A DNA stretch of 64,000 nt from Candidatus Competibacteraceae bacterium (GTDB taxonomy: Bacteria; Pseudomonadota; Gammaproteobacteria; Competibacterales; Competibacteraceae): contig JADJQQ010000003.1 of the NCBI GenBank assembly GCA_016712625.1, positions 124,001 through 188,000 of the forward strand, written 5' to 3'. The position numbers and the translations under genes are program-made. The stretch's first letter is position 1. Every line of letters starts with the position of its first letter. The notes beneath the pieces are model-generated. The model had not been told where the DNA came from. It saw only the letters and a list, made by a program, of their open reading frames with translations, and searched no databases. Shown here piece by piece: positions 37,107-45,545 of the stretch.

Positions 37107-37793
37107 ATGGATTATCACTACACTGCAACCACTGTGGGTGGGTTCGTTCAACAACTCGCTGTGTGCTACGTCGGGCGCGGATACTGGTTCTATGTCCAGG
37201 GCACAATCCCTAAGAACAAAGACCCCAAGGCAATTGATGAAAAGCTTCTAACCAAATACCAGATTCCCGCTTCCAAGTTTCAGCGCTGCCGACGCAAGCG
37301 CTGGGGGGTGGCAAACCTGCAATACCTCCGCTGGGAGAATTCGTTTCTCATTCTCGCGACGCATGGGATACATGCGTTTTTCAACGAAGAAGCCAAGCGG
37401 ATTAAAGACGTGCGCCGGGAACCGATTTACTTTGAGGGCTACTCCATCAGCTATCAAAACGGTCATCCCAAGGTGGGCCTGGCGCAAGATACTTATGAAG
37501 ACTTAAAAGCCTACTTCCTGGAACTGGCCGTACATCGGCAAGCGGGTTACATCGCGGAAGAAGTTAAGAAACTCCCTTATGAGTCTTATGCGCCGGTGAG
37601 AAGGCAACTGCTCTACATTCTCACTGCGGTTAATAAGCGCCGCAAAGCGGCGGGGCTGTCATTAGTTCAATATCAGTGCATTCGCTACAAGCGAAATATC
37701 TACCGGCCTTTTGCGCCGGCTCTCCCCTCCCCTACTGGCGATCACTGGAGAAGACCCCGAAAAGGGAAGCAGCGGGCGAAAAAGCGGGGGTGA
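37107..37793 (+). CDS. Basic protein of unknown function linked to structured RNA
   Basis: 228 aa, no signal peptide. Begins MDYHYTATTVGGFVQQLAVC and has Y-V-G-R-G-Y-W-F-Y-V-Q-G, then IDEKLLTKYQIPASKFQRCR and a Trp/Tyr-rich beta segment. Next come DVRREPIYFEGYSISYQNG, DLKAYFLELAVHRQAGYI and VRRQLLYILTAVNKRRKAAG, ending in a Lys/Arg-rich tail. I recall similar proteins in other bacteria but no named function. High basic charge and the preceding 1.5-kb hairpin-rich DNA suggest RNA binding. Confidence 0.55.
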   Translation: MDYHYTATTVGGFVQQLAVCYVGRGYWFYVQGTIPKNKDPKAIDEKLLTKYQIPASKFQRCRRKRWGVANLQYLRWENSFLILATHGIHAFFNEEAKRIKDVRREPIYFEGYSISYQNGHPKVGLAQDTYEDLKAYFLELAVHRQAGYIAEEVKKLPYESYAPVRRQLLYILTAVNKRRKAAGLSLVQYQCIRYKRNIYRPFAPALPSPTGDHWRRPRKGKQRAKKRG

Positions 37794-37800
37794 GCTAACA

Positions 37801-38265
37801 TCAATATCCCATATTGAGTTTCTGGGCCTGCTCAGCTAGTTCATCCAATGCTTTCATCCTGGCTTTGTCAACTTGGTTTTTATAAGCCATGAGGTCACTA
37901 AAAAGAACTCGGCGATGTGTTCCAACTTTTCGATGCGATATTGCACCTTCGTCTAAAAGACGAACCAGATATGGCCGGGAGACATTAAGTAGGTCGGCGG
38001 CTTGTTTAGTTGTCAACTCGGCGTGAATTGGAATCGGTGTGATGGCGTTGCCTTTTGCCATTTCGGTTAGAATATCTACTAACAAACGCACAGCGGAAGC
38101 CGGCAAAGCTAAAGACTCTGGTGGATGACCTTTCTCCACGATCTGTATATTCAAATTGCGATGTTCACTGGCATATAAAGCTAGCAGTTGGCTAGACTCA
38201 CGCGCTAATAATGCTTCGTTTGCCGTTGGCACAACAGGCTCAGCTTTTGGTATTAAGGAATTCAT
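37801..38265 (-). CDS. Excisionase-type HTH antitoxin without partner
   Basis: 154 aa from ATG 38265 (GGGTAGG upstream). The C-terminal half is a MerR/excisionase-like HTH: LTTKQAADLLNVSRPYLVRLL, GAISHRKVGTHRRV, LFSDLMAYK. Proteins of this form are antitoxins that normally precede a PIN-domain toxin. None follows here, since the next gene (37793) is on the opposite strand. It is probably an orphan antitoxin. Confidence 0.65.
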   Translation of the reverse strand: MNSLIPKAEPVVPTANEALLARESSQLLALYASEHRNLNIQIVEKGHPPESLALPASAVRLLVDILTEMAKGNAITPIPIHAELTTKQAADLLNVSRPYLVRLLDEGAISHRKVGTHRRVLFSDLMAYKNQVDKARMKALDELAEQAQKLNMGY

Positions 38266-38301
38266 ATTACCTACCCTTGAGGGTGTATTTTTAGTTTCCA
38301 C

Positions 38302-39048
38302 ATCTCACACAAGCGAAATAACACAAATCATCGAAAAAGTGTTTCTTTGTACTTGCCTTCATTACTGAACTGTCGTTGCAAAGTAGAAGCCCGTTAAGCG
38401 GCCTAGAAAGCCGCTGGCCGGTTTCGCCTGCAAGGGGCTAGAAAGGGGGTTCAGTGTCTGGCTTGTTGGCCTAGGATGGCCGTATAGGGGCTTCTGGCGG
38501 ACGGTTCCTGTTATTGCCTCTGGGGGCCGCATTTACAAGTTCCTGCTAATGGTTCGGATTACCTAGCTATCAAAATTTGAATATTACTAATAATTTCAAA
38601 TAGTCAATTCGTTTCCTTGTGAGTTCTTATTCGTAATTTTGTGGCTGGGTTGCTTTTGGTGAGGTATCGGTTGCCACTGTCCTACCGGAATCCCCGCTTT
38701 TTTTACCCCTAATTTTTTAAAAAACACCTTGCGATGCTTCGGGGGCCACTTCCGTTGGGAGTTATCCACAGGCTGGTTTGGCCCTACAGGTGTTTATAGG
38801 TACATATAGGGTAATATAGGGGGCGCTAATTCGCTTTTAATTTCAAATACTTACGATGGTTTTGTGTGAGTATATATTCGTAACTTTGTGAGTTCTTATT
38901 CGTAAACTGTGAGTTCTTATTCGTGATTTTGTGAGTTCTTATTCGTAGGGATGAGCCCTTGCCTGTGGATAACTCTGCCTGGTTTCTGTTGGGAGGTTGA
39001 TCTATTCTTGATATTGACAATCTGATGGGTAAGTGTTCAGGAAATGTC
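38302..39048. other. Second plasmid origin (oriV) with iterons and DnaA boxes
   Basis: Iterons with consensus TTGTGAGTTCTTATTCGTAA occur at 38617-38636, 38864-38883 (degenerate), 38886-38905, 38907-38926 and 38929-38948; the last four repeat at about 22 bp. DnaA boxes are GTTATCCACAG at about 38771 and TGTGGATAAC at about 38961. AT-rich stretches lie between 38580 and 38720 and around 38820. The RepA_C initiator follows at once. The iterons differ from those at 3.3 kb, so this is a distinct replicon. Confidence 0.85.
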
Positions 39049-40227
39049 ATGAAAGATAATCACTTAGATAAGCTAATTACTGAGTCCCTCGCGATTGAGG
39101 CCGAAGATGCCAAAGATGCTGGCTCCATCGGGTTCATTTCGAGAGCGCTTACCCAAGCTACGCTGCCGCATAGGCCGATTGCCGGAAATGAGTTTACCCG
39201 TCGTAACGGAAACCTTACGCTTTCGATCATGTCGCCTAGCGTTATCGGATTACCCTACGGGATCATCCCTCGCTTGCTCGTGTCCTGGGTGACTTCTGAA
39301 GCGGTGCGCACGCGGTCGCCGGAGCTAGAACTCGGGCCGTCTCTATCACACTTCATGCGAGAGTTGGGGCTTATTCCAAGTGGTGGAAGATGGGGAGGCA
39401 TTACCCGGCTCCGTGAGCAAATGGTCCGGCTTTTTGCTTCTTCAGTTACTTGCATTTACGAAGATAAACACAAGACGGGTATCTACGGGGTTAAGATTGT
39501 CAGTGAAGCTAATCTTTGGTGGGACCCGAAATCGCCTGACCAGATACCGCTTTGGAAGTCTACACTCAAGTTAGGAGCGGATTTTTATAAAGAAATTATC
39601 AATAATCCAATTCCAATAGATATGCGGGCACTCAAGGCCCTGAGGCGGTCGCCAATGGCCTTGGATATTTACTGCTGGCTGACCTACCGCATGTCCTATT
39701 TGCGCAAGCCTGCTGAAATTCCTTGGCCTGCGCTAGAAATGCAATTTGGCGCGGACTATGGGCGAACGATTGACTTCAAGGTCAACTTTCTCAAGCAACT
39801 GCAAGCTGTTCTTGTCGTCTATCCTGAAGCAAAAGTTGAAGAAGGGAATCATGGCCTCTTGCTTAAACCGAGTAAGCCTCATATCGCGCAAGCCTCTAAG
39901 TCTTGGGGAAACGTGGGGGTAGGCCATAAATCACCTCCCTCCCCTTTCGAGGAGGGCCGGATTATTGAATCGCAAGCTCTCCCTCCTCCTGTTCTGGTAA
40001 GCCTGCCAACATCTGCTGTTACCCCTCCCAAGACGGTTGAAAGCTCGGTTATCCGGCTTTCAACGGAAACCTACGAGAAAGCCAAGAAGGTTGCTCCGGG
40101 CTGGGATGTGTACTTCTTGGAACAAGAGTGGCGCGAATGGGTTGCAGATAAGGAAAAACCAAAAGATCCTGATGCTGCTTTCATTGGTTTCTGCAAGCAG
40201 AGATTTCAGAAGAAAGGTAGGCCGTAA
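39049..40227 (+). CDS. repA: Plasmid replication initiator RepA (RepA_C family)
   Basis: 392 aa from ATG 39049 (AGGA upstream), preferred to an ATG at 39025 without a site. Family blocks: LPYGIIPRLLVSWVTSEAVR, SLSHFMRELGLIPSGGRWGG, ALKALRRSPMALDIYCWLTY and RMSYLRKPAEIPW. It binds the iterons just upstream and opens the origin. An extra C-terminal module (TYEKAKKVAPGWDVYFLEQE ... FIGFCKQRF) is the same kind that ends RPA initiators, the part missing from the gene at 3455. It looks intact and is the likely working initiator. Confidence 0.85.
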   Translation: MKDNHLDKLITESLAIEAEDAKDAGSIGFISRALTQATLPHRPIAGNEFTRRNGNLTLSIMSPSVIGLPYGIIPRLLVSWVTSEAVRTRSPELELGPSLSHFMRELGLIPSGGRWGGITRLREQMVRLFASSVTCIYEDKHKTGIYGVKIVSEANLWWDPKSPDQIPLWKSTLKLGADFYKEIINNPIPIDMRALKALRRSPMALDIYCWLTYRMSYLRKPAEIPWPALEMQFGADYGRTIDFKVNFLKQLQAVLVVYPEAKVEEGNHGLLLKPSKPHIAQASKSWGNVGVGHKSPPSPFEEGRIIESQALPPPVLVSLPTSAVTPPKTVESSVIRLSTETYEKAKKVAPGWDVYFLEQEWREWVADKEKPKDPDAAFIGFCKQRFQKKGRP

Positions 40228-40375
40228 AATACTGTAATTATTTGTTATTTTTATAACTATGTAAAGCTACATAGATTTATATAATTATTTACAGAGTGCT
40301 TTATAAATTAACGCGCGTGACTGTAAAAAGTTTGATGGGCTAATAAACAGAGATATTTATTCTTATCGAATTGAA

Positions 40376-40995
40376 ATGACAGAGCCGATCTTTAAGTTAT
40401 CTCGCGTTTCAGGCGCTCCGGTTTCGGACGATGAGTTGATCGCCGATTTACAGCGGGTTGCACAATCGCAGAACTTGGATACCGTGCCCCAAAAGAAGTA
40501 TGGTCCCCTCGGTATGTTTGACTACAGCACTGTTATTGCTGGATTCCTCGTGGAATGAACTATTCGCTGGCCTTACCTGTCCAGAAGTCGAATTTGCGGC
40601 ACTGATTTGAAAACCTGCTTGTTCTTTGGCAGTATCTGGGTCGGCAGCTTTGCTTGGTCAGGTTGTCATCTCCTCCATCACATCTGTCTAATCCCGCCAT
40701 AACCGGCGCTTTGGCTCCTGGATTGCGTCGCTAGAAGCGTTCGTTAACTATGCCAACGGTAGCGGCGTTGAATCACCGCAATCGCCGATGGAGAAACGCG
40801 CACAGGCGGACCCTTGCCTTCGCTGGCATGTGCTTCAACGTGACCGTTTTACCTGTTGCGCCTGCGGCGCAAGTCCGGCTCTCACTCCCGGCGTTCTGCT
40901 TCAGTGATCACATAGTCGTGGAGCAAGGTGGCGAAACATTGCTAGATGATCTGCAAACACTTTGTTCATTCTGTAATTGCGGAAAATCAATTTGA
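40376..40995 (+). pseudogene. HNH endonuclease with homing-endonuclease-associated repeats, frameshifted
   Basis: DDELIADLQRVAQSQNLDTV with YGPLGMFDYSTVIAG is one HNH-associated repeat, rejoined after 40540 to SWNELFAGL. A second repeat contains FGSWIASLEAFVNYA. The nuclease part is FTCCACGASPALTPGV, SDHIVVEQGGETLLDDLQTL and CSFCNCGK, the Cys pairs and His of an HNH domain. At least two or three frame changes separate these pieces, some possibly sequence error. It lies between repA and parA. Confidence 0.55.
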
Positions 40996-41096
40996 GACAG
41001 ACTAGAAAAATCTGAGGTAATAATAGCTATCTATCCAATATTTTCCAACACAAAGTAAATCGTAATTGCTTTACAAGCATAAAGCACTCCCCTGCC

Positions 41097-41384
41097 CTAC
41101 CACACCTCCCTAATCAGCTTAATAAGCTTTTCCGGCGTGGTCTTCTCCCCTAGGGCTATTAAGCCCTTGATGACGGCCGTTTCGCTAATTGGCCGCTCGC
41201 TCTCCCCGTTGATGGCAGTAGTAATTTTCTGCAAGCGCATGATGTCAGTGGGTGTAAGGCGGAAGTTCTTTAGCCTTGGTTGTTGCCGCTGGTTCACCAG
41301 GGGAAGCGATTCGCTTTCTTCGGTAGATTTTCGCTGTACCGCTTCAGAAAGCTTAGATTTGCCAGTAAGGGGCTTTTTAGCCAT
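41097..41384 (-). CDS. Putative ParB/ParG-type partner of ParA
   Basis: 95 aa. Basic disordered N-terminus (MAKKPLTGKSKLSEAVQRKS). A C-terminal part follows with FRLTPTDIMRLQKITTAING and SETAVIKGLIALGE, like a ribbon-helix-helix or short HTH. It overlaps the parA stop by 8 bp. Small DNA-binding proteins in this position are centromere-binding partners of ParA. It may bind the palindromic AT motifs found in the nearby intergenic regions. Confidence 0.55.
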   Translation of the reverse strand: MAKKPLTGKSKLSEAVQRKSTEESESLPLVNQRQQPRLKNFRLTPTDIMRLQKITTAINGESERPISETAVIKGLIALGEKTTPEKLIKLIREVW

Positions 41385-42138
41385 GAGTCAAAACCTCCTG
41401 AGTTAAAGCCAAGAAGTCTTGGGTTCCGTTCCCTTTCGGGTCAAAGGTAAAGACTGGCTCGTTGTTAATCTGGGCCTGGTTAAGAGCTTCTGTTTTGCGA
41501 ATAACGGTTTTAAGCAACTTATCCGAGAAAGGCTCAAGTTGGGTTTCGATAAACTGGTTTGTTTGCTTATTTCTCCCGTCATAAGCATTTCGCAGAATCA
41601 GATATTTGAAATTCTCGCTCTCTTTGACTTCGGCAATCGAAGAAAACAGGTCTGCGATCCCGTCCAGAGAATACTTCCCGTAGATAGTCGGAATGATGAT
41701 CTGGTCCGCTGTGTAGATGGCGTTAATCGTCAAAACGCCAAGGTTTGGCGGGCAATCAATCAGGATGATGTCAAACTCGGAAGCAATCTTTTTAATGTGG
41801 TTATAAAGCAGCTTTTCGCGGTGGGTCCTCACCGTGATTTGCTCGGCGGTGATCGCTAAGCGGATATTGGAGGGAATGATGAACAAGCCTGGTGAGGGCT
41901 CACCGTTTACTATCGCGGGCCGGATAAGCGGGTGAAGGTCTAAGCTCCGGTCGATGAAAATTTCCTTGGTGGTGAGTTCCTTGGGGATTTCAGGACAGTA
42001 GATGACGCTCGCGTGGGCCTGGGGATCAAGGTCAATTAGCAACGTGCGCTTGCCTGCTTGCGCTAGGCCGTAGGCCAGATTGACCGCAATGGTTGACTTC
42101 CCTACCCCGCCCTTTTGGTTAAGGACTGCGTAAATCAT
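41377..42138 (-). CDS. parA: ParA-family partition ATPase
   Basis: 253 aa from ATG 42138 (GAGGTG 6 nt upstream). The deviant Walker A is NQKGGVGKST (residues 8-16). TLLIDLDPQAHAS follows, and Walker B-like IILIDCPPNLGVL. ParA ATPases pull plasmid copies apart along the nucleoid. Lacks an N-terminal HTH (type Ib-like size), so autoregulation probably depends on the small partner protein. Confidence 0.85.
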   Translation of the reverse strand: MIYAVLNQKGGVGKSTIAVNLAYGLAQAGKRTLLIDLDPQAHASVIYCPEIPKELTTKEIFIDRSLDLHPLIRPAIVNGEPSPGLFIIPSNIRLAITAEQITVRTHREKLLYNHIKKIASEFDIILIDCPPNLGVLTINAIYTADQIIIPTIYGKYSLDGIADLFSSIAEVKESENFKYLILRNAYDGRNKQTNQFIETQLEPFSDKLLKTVIRKTEALNQAQINNEPVFTFDPKGNGTQDFLALTQEVLTHG

Positions 42139-42605
42139 AATCTTCACCTCTTTTATTAACTTATTAAAAATACTATTAAATATAGAAGATTACGAATAAA
42201 ATGTAAAGCATAACTACTTTACAAATATCTTTCACCTCGCTTTACATTTATAAAGCTTACCTGCTTGCTCTTATCGGCGATAGTCTGCGGATGTTAGCCA
42301 AACGAAAAGGATCTCGCTGATGGTCCCACCTCTGCGCGATAAGAAATCTGTTTCTGGGCAGAACATCGCGGTTCAACCTCCATAAAATATCTCGCTTAAT
42401 AAGTTAGAAGCTAATAACAATACCGCTCTTTTTTGCATAACCTTACTGTGTCTTCTTTGAAAATATGGATTGAGAAATATGGTGTAGGTCACTGGATTTT
42501 ATTAAGAGGTTAGGTCGCGTTTTTCATTGTCTGTTTAAGGCTGGAAACATTCGGAAAAAGCAGCATTTGCTTTTCTCGGCTGTTTCCAGCCTGGGAGTAA
42601 CAGCG
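42139..42605. other. AT-rich spacer with palindromic TAAAGCAT motifs
   Basis: No gene. ATGTAAAGCATAACTACTTTACA (42202-42224) and TTTACATTTATAAAG (42241-42255) are imperfect palindromes. They share the GTAAAGC/GCTTTA core with sites near 40258, 41065, 43201, 44203 and 45867. Likely includes the parA promoter and candidate partition sites. Confidence 0.45.
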
Positions 42606-43091
42606 ATGAAGACAGTATTAGCGGTTAGAGACTTGCTTGGTGACTATCGGCCTGCGAATTCTGACGAGATTCTCTCTGCTGCCAAAGAGGTCATTTCGCA
42701 TCGGTTCCGGCGTGGGGTTTGTATCATGGCTCCGTTGATGTCTATTGATTTATTTCAACAGAAACTTGTGCTCCGAAAACAAGAGGTTTTCGCTGCTCTG
42801 TTTCTCGATAATAAGCATCGAGTGATTATCTACGAAGAGCTTTTCTACGGTACGATTGATTCGGCCTCCGTTTACCCGCGAATCGTGGCCCAAAAGGCGC
42901 TGCAACATAATGCGGCGGCGGTCATTGTGGCCCACAATCATCCTTCGGGTGTTGCTGAGCCTAGCTTAGCCGATAGCAATATTACGCATCGGCTAAAGGA
43001 AGCGCTGGCCCTGGTGGAGGTGCGGCTGCTGGATCATATCGTGGTCGGTGATGGCAAATGCGTCTCGCTTGCCGAACGCGGGGTGATATGA
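42606..43091 (+). CDS. RadC/JAB-domain protein
   Basis: 161 aa from ATG 42606 (GGGAG upstream). The JAMM/MPN+ motif is intact: AAAVIVAHNHPSGVAEPSLAD (H-x-H, then S-x7-D), preceded by ALFLDNKHRVI and followed by LDHIVVGDG. Plasmid RadC-like proteins are common on transferable elements and lack the N-terminal HhH part, as here. Exact substrate unknown. Confidence 0.75.
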   Translation: MKTVLAVRDLLGDYRPANSDEILSAAKEVISHRFRRGVCIMAPLMSIDLFQQKLVLRKQEVFAALFLDNKHRVIIYEELFYGTIDSASVYPRIVAQKALQHNAAAVIVAHNHPSGVAEPSLADSNITHRLKEALALVEVRLLDHIVVGDGKCVSLAERGVI

Positions 43092-43302
43092 AGTCTCTTG
43101 CTGAAGGGATCGCCCCCTTCAGCCTTGAGACTAAAAAGTTCCAGTCCTACGCCTATTTCACCTTATATTATAAATAGTTAAACATAATGTTAGAAAGTAG
43201 TAATGCTTTATAATAGTAAAGCATATTTGCTTTCTATTTATCTTTATATGATGGGATGGGAAAGGGTAGGGGAGATAGGATAGAATCAAAAATGTGTTGA
43301 TG

Positions 43303-43340
43303 TTGTATACACAAATATGGTATACGCATTGTATACACAA
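43303..43340. promoter_or_regulatory. Operator of the TacAT-like operon
   Basis: TTGTATACACAA occurs twice (43303-43314 and 43329-43340), with GGTATACGC between. All three contain the palindrome GTATAC. They lie just upstream of the antitoxin start and overlap the likely -10 region, fitting repression by the ribbon-helix-helix antitoxin. Confidence 0.6.
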
Positions 43341-43355
43341 TTAGGAGTCAAGGCC

Positions 43356-43655
43356 ATGGCCCAAGCAGCATCTAGTAAAGAATCCACTTCAGGGCGGGAT
43401 GTCACTATCAACATTCGCGCTCAGCGGCGGCAAAGGGATTTGATTGACCAGGCGGCTGCCATGCTGGGTAAGAATCGGTCAGATTTTATGTTGGAGATTG
43501 CCTGTCGTGAGGCAGAATCGGTGTTCCTTGACCGGCGCATGTTTTCGGTGGATGCCGAAGCTTGGGAAAAATTCAATACCCTGTTGGATGCGCCACCTCG
43601 CGAACTGCCCAAACTCCGCGAATTGCTCACCACAAAAGCCCCTTGGGAAAAATGA
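43356..43655 (+). CDS. DUF1778 antitoxin (TacA-like)
   Basis: 99 aa from ATG 43356 (AGGAG upstream). GRDVTINIRAQRRQRDLIDQ with AAAMLGKNRSDFMLE is the ribbon-helix-helix domain of DUF1778 antitoxins. The C-terminal arm (DAEAWEKFNTLLDAPP) blocks the acetyltransferase. The stop overlaps the toxin start codon. Confidence 0.8.
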   Translation: MAQAASSKESTSGRDVTINIRAQRRQRDLIDQAAAMLGKNRSDFMLEIACREAESVFLDRRMFSVDAEAWEKFNTLLDAPPRELPKLRELLTTKAPWEK

Positions 43656-44167
43656 CGAAAGTGGATCAGGAGCAGCTTGTTCCACCGGAGAGACTAGGCC
43701 CAACTCACGTATTAGAAGATTTTGACTGTGGAGTTCTTTCGCTTAATGAATGGCTGAAGCGTCGTGCTGAGCGCAATGAGCAAGAAGGGGCATCTCGAAC
43801 CTATGTCCTATGCTCTGGCAAGCAAGTTGTAGGGTATTACTGTTTGGCTGCCGGTTCGGTCTGTTGTTTAGACGTGCCGGGTCGGGTGCGGCGCAATATG
43901 CCAGATCCAATTCCTGTGGTGGTCATAGGTCGCTTGGCAATTCATAAGGATTGGCAAGGACAGAAACTCGGAAGGGCTTTAATCCGCGATGCTGTGCTCA
44001 GGACGTTGAATGCGGCTGAAGTTGCTGGTGTAAGGGCAATTCTCGTTCACGCTATCTCTGAAGACGCTAAGCGATTTTATGAAAGCTGCGGATTTATGGA
44101 ATCTCCAACTAATCCGATGACTCTCGTGGTTACGCTGAGAGATATAAAAAATGCGCTTGATGTTTGA
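43652..44167 (+). CDS. GNAT-family tRNA acetyltransferase toxin (TacT/AtaT-like)
   Basis: 171 aa. GASRTYVLCSGKQVVGYYCL, IPVVVIGRLAIHKDWQGQKLG and GVRAILVHAISEDAKRFYESC are the GNAT fold, with the acetyl-CoA pyrophosphate loop (Q-G-Q-K-L-G). Paired with DUF1778, such toxins acetylate aminoacyl-tRNA and stop translation. Start at ATG 43652, one base inside the antitoxin stop region. Intact. Confidence 0.8.
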   Translation: MTKVDQEQLVPPERLGPTHVLEDFDCGVLSLNEWLKRRAERNEQEGASRTYVLCSGKQVVGYYCLAAGSVCCLDVPGRVRRNMPDPIPVVVIGRLAIHKDWQGQKLGRALIRDAVLRTLNAAEVAGVRAILVHAISEDAKRFYESCGFMESPTNPMTLVVTLRDIKNALDV

Positions 44168-44305
44168 TATTTATTTAATAATATCAGTAGTATATCTAAT
44201 TTAATGTAAAGCATAAATGCTTGATAAATAGCTTTCTATTATTCTTTATTGTGTGCGGTGAAATTCTGATCCCTAAGTTGGCTTCCTTAAAGGAAAATAA
44301 AGCAT

Positions 44306-44860
44306 ATGAATACGGATAAACCTGGCGTCATTATCTTGCCCCCGGTACTCTATGGAGTAGCGCTTGTTCTGGCACTGCTTCTGAACTGGGTTTGGCCCCT
44401 CAGCATCTTGTCGAGTACCGCAACGGCTATCTGGAGCGGAGTTCCGTTGCTGCTCTTAAGTGGGGCACTCGCCATTTGGGGTAAGCGCACCATGCAGAAT
44501 GCAGGCACAAATATAAATCCTTTGCAGCCTGCCACCAGTCTTGTGATAACTGGGCCGTTCCGTTTTTCAAGGAATCCTCTCTACCTTTCTCTGACCCTCC
44601 TGTTCGCTGGCTTGTCTCTTGTAGCGAATACCTTGTGGGGCTTTATTGTACTCGTGTCGGTTTTAGTGGTTCTGCATTTCGGTGTGATCCTTCGTGAGGA
44701 GCGCTACCTAGAAGCCAAGTTTGGCGAGGGGGGATGGTTAAGGCGGTGGCCGGTATCTCCCAAGCGCGAGAGTGCGGGGGAATACCGGGGGGGGGCTTTG
44801 CGAATCTCCCGCGAAGTCGGGAATCCGCTTAAAGCCCGTATCAAACACCAGTCGCGCTAG
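44306..44860 (+). CDS. Isoprenylcysteine/phospholipid methyltransferase-like membrane protein
   Basis: 184 aa with four membrane segments. It carries the family motif GPFRFSRNPLYLSLTLLFAG and, near the end, LREERYLEAKFGE. The normal C-terminus is replaced from about residue 142 by WLRRWPVSPKRESAGEYRGG, which is encoded by the hairpin repeat element beginning at 44728. So the mobile hairpin element was captured as the C-terminal tail. Substrate unknown. Confidence 0.65.
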   Translation: MNTDKPGVIILPPVLYGVALVLALLLNWVWPLSILSSTATAIWSGVPLLLLSGALAIWGKRTMQNAGTNINPLQPATSLVITGPFRFSRNPLYLSLTLLFAGLSLVANTLWGFIVLVSVLVVLHFGVILREERYLEAKFGEGGWLRRWPVSPKRESAGEYRGGALRISREVGNPLKARIKHQSR

Positions 44861-44875
44861 GGATGGCGTGTCCGC
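44728..44875. repeat. Composite hairpin element, copy 4
   Basis: Runs from GGGGGATGGTTAAGGC to GCGTGTCCGC. Contains CGGTAT-CTCCCAAGCGC...GGGGG-AATACCG (44751-44787). A second TCTCCC-gcgaag-CGGGAAT hairpin (44800-44828) lies inside the outer stem GGGCTTT/AAAGCCC. It ends in a GTCGCGC...GCGTGTCC stem. About 80-85 percent identical by eye to 46053-46192. Confidence 0.65.
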
Positions 44876-44919
44876 TTTTCGGGCGAAAAAGGGAGAGTCA
44901 AACTCTCCCTGGGTGGTCA

Positions 44920-45180
44920 TTATTCTTGTAGGCGCTCTTCAAGAATGTCGGCAAAGGCCGCTACATAAACCGCTAAGGTGGAAAAGGGTAGGTCATCGCC
45001 TAGTTCGCGTGCCTCGGTATAAAGTTCTGAGGATTTTTCTTCAAGGGTTCTGGCGCTTAAACTTTCAAATGGCAAACCGTATTTACAAAGCAACTGCCCA
45101 AGGTGAGTGCTATAGTGAACTAAGTCGCCAATATCGCTTTGAACCTGCGGCAAGAAATAATCAAGTTTTTCGTTATTCAT
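44920..45180 (-). CDS. Hypothetical acidic helical protein, 86 aa
   Basis: Begins MNNEKLDYFLPQVQSDIGDL and ends VYVAAFADILEERLQE. No motif recognised. It lies 11 bp downstream of the DUF2958 gene on the same strand, and an AGAGGACCGGAC-type sequence precedes the start. A plasmid accessory gene by context. Confidence 0.45.
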   Translation of the reverse strand: MNNEKLDYFLPQVQSDIGDLVHYSTHLGQLLCKYGLPFESLSARTLEEKSSELYTEARELGDDLPFSTLAVYVAAFADILEERLQE

Positions 45181-45191
45181 TGTCCGGTCCT

Positions 45192-45545
45192 CTAATTCTT
45201 TTCTACAATCCTGCCAGCGTCGTGAGCCTCCTTGGAGTACTCCAAGAGGCTCTTCGTCGCTTTGAAACCCAGTTCGCGTTCTACAGGTAACCCAAGATTC
45301 CCGCGCAATCGCGCAATTTCTGAAATACTCACATAGCCCAGTTCGGGAAAGCCTAAGCCAAGGTCACAAAGACCAAAGGCAATATCGGGCTCTTCGGGGT
45401 CAAGCTCTGAAAGTAACCAAGTACAACCGGCATCCGGTGTAAATAGCTTCACTACCGGCCAGTGATTACAGGCATGGTTTTCTTGGCTTTCTATTCCATT
45501 TTCCATCATTTTGAGTCGTTGTTCGTTGGTTAGTAATGGTTTCAT
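45192..45545 (-). CDS. DUF2958-domain protein
   Basis: 117 aa. PVVKLFTPDAGCTWLLSELD followed by DIAFGLCDLGLGFPELGYVS is the DUF2958 signature, a small protein common on plasmids and integrative elements and often near ArdC. The C-terminal part (LPVERELGFKATKSLLEYSK) is also typical. Function unknown. Ribosome site AGGAGG-like at about 45552. Confidence 0.75.
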   Translation of the reverse strand: MKPLLTNEQRLKMMENGIESQENHACNHWPVVKLFTPDAGCTWLLSELDPEEPDIAFGLCDLGLGFPELGYVSISEIARLRGNLGLPVERELGFKATKSLLEYSKEAHDAGRIVEKN

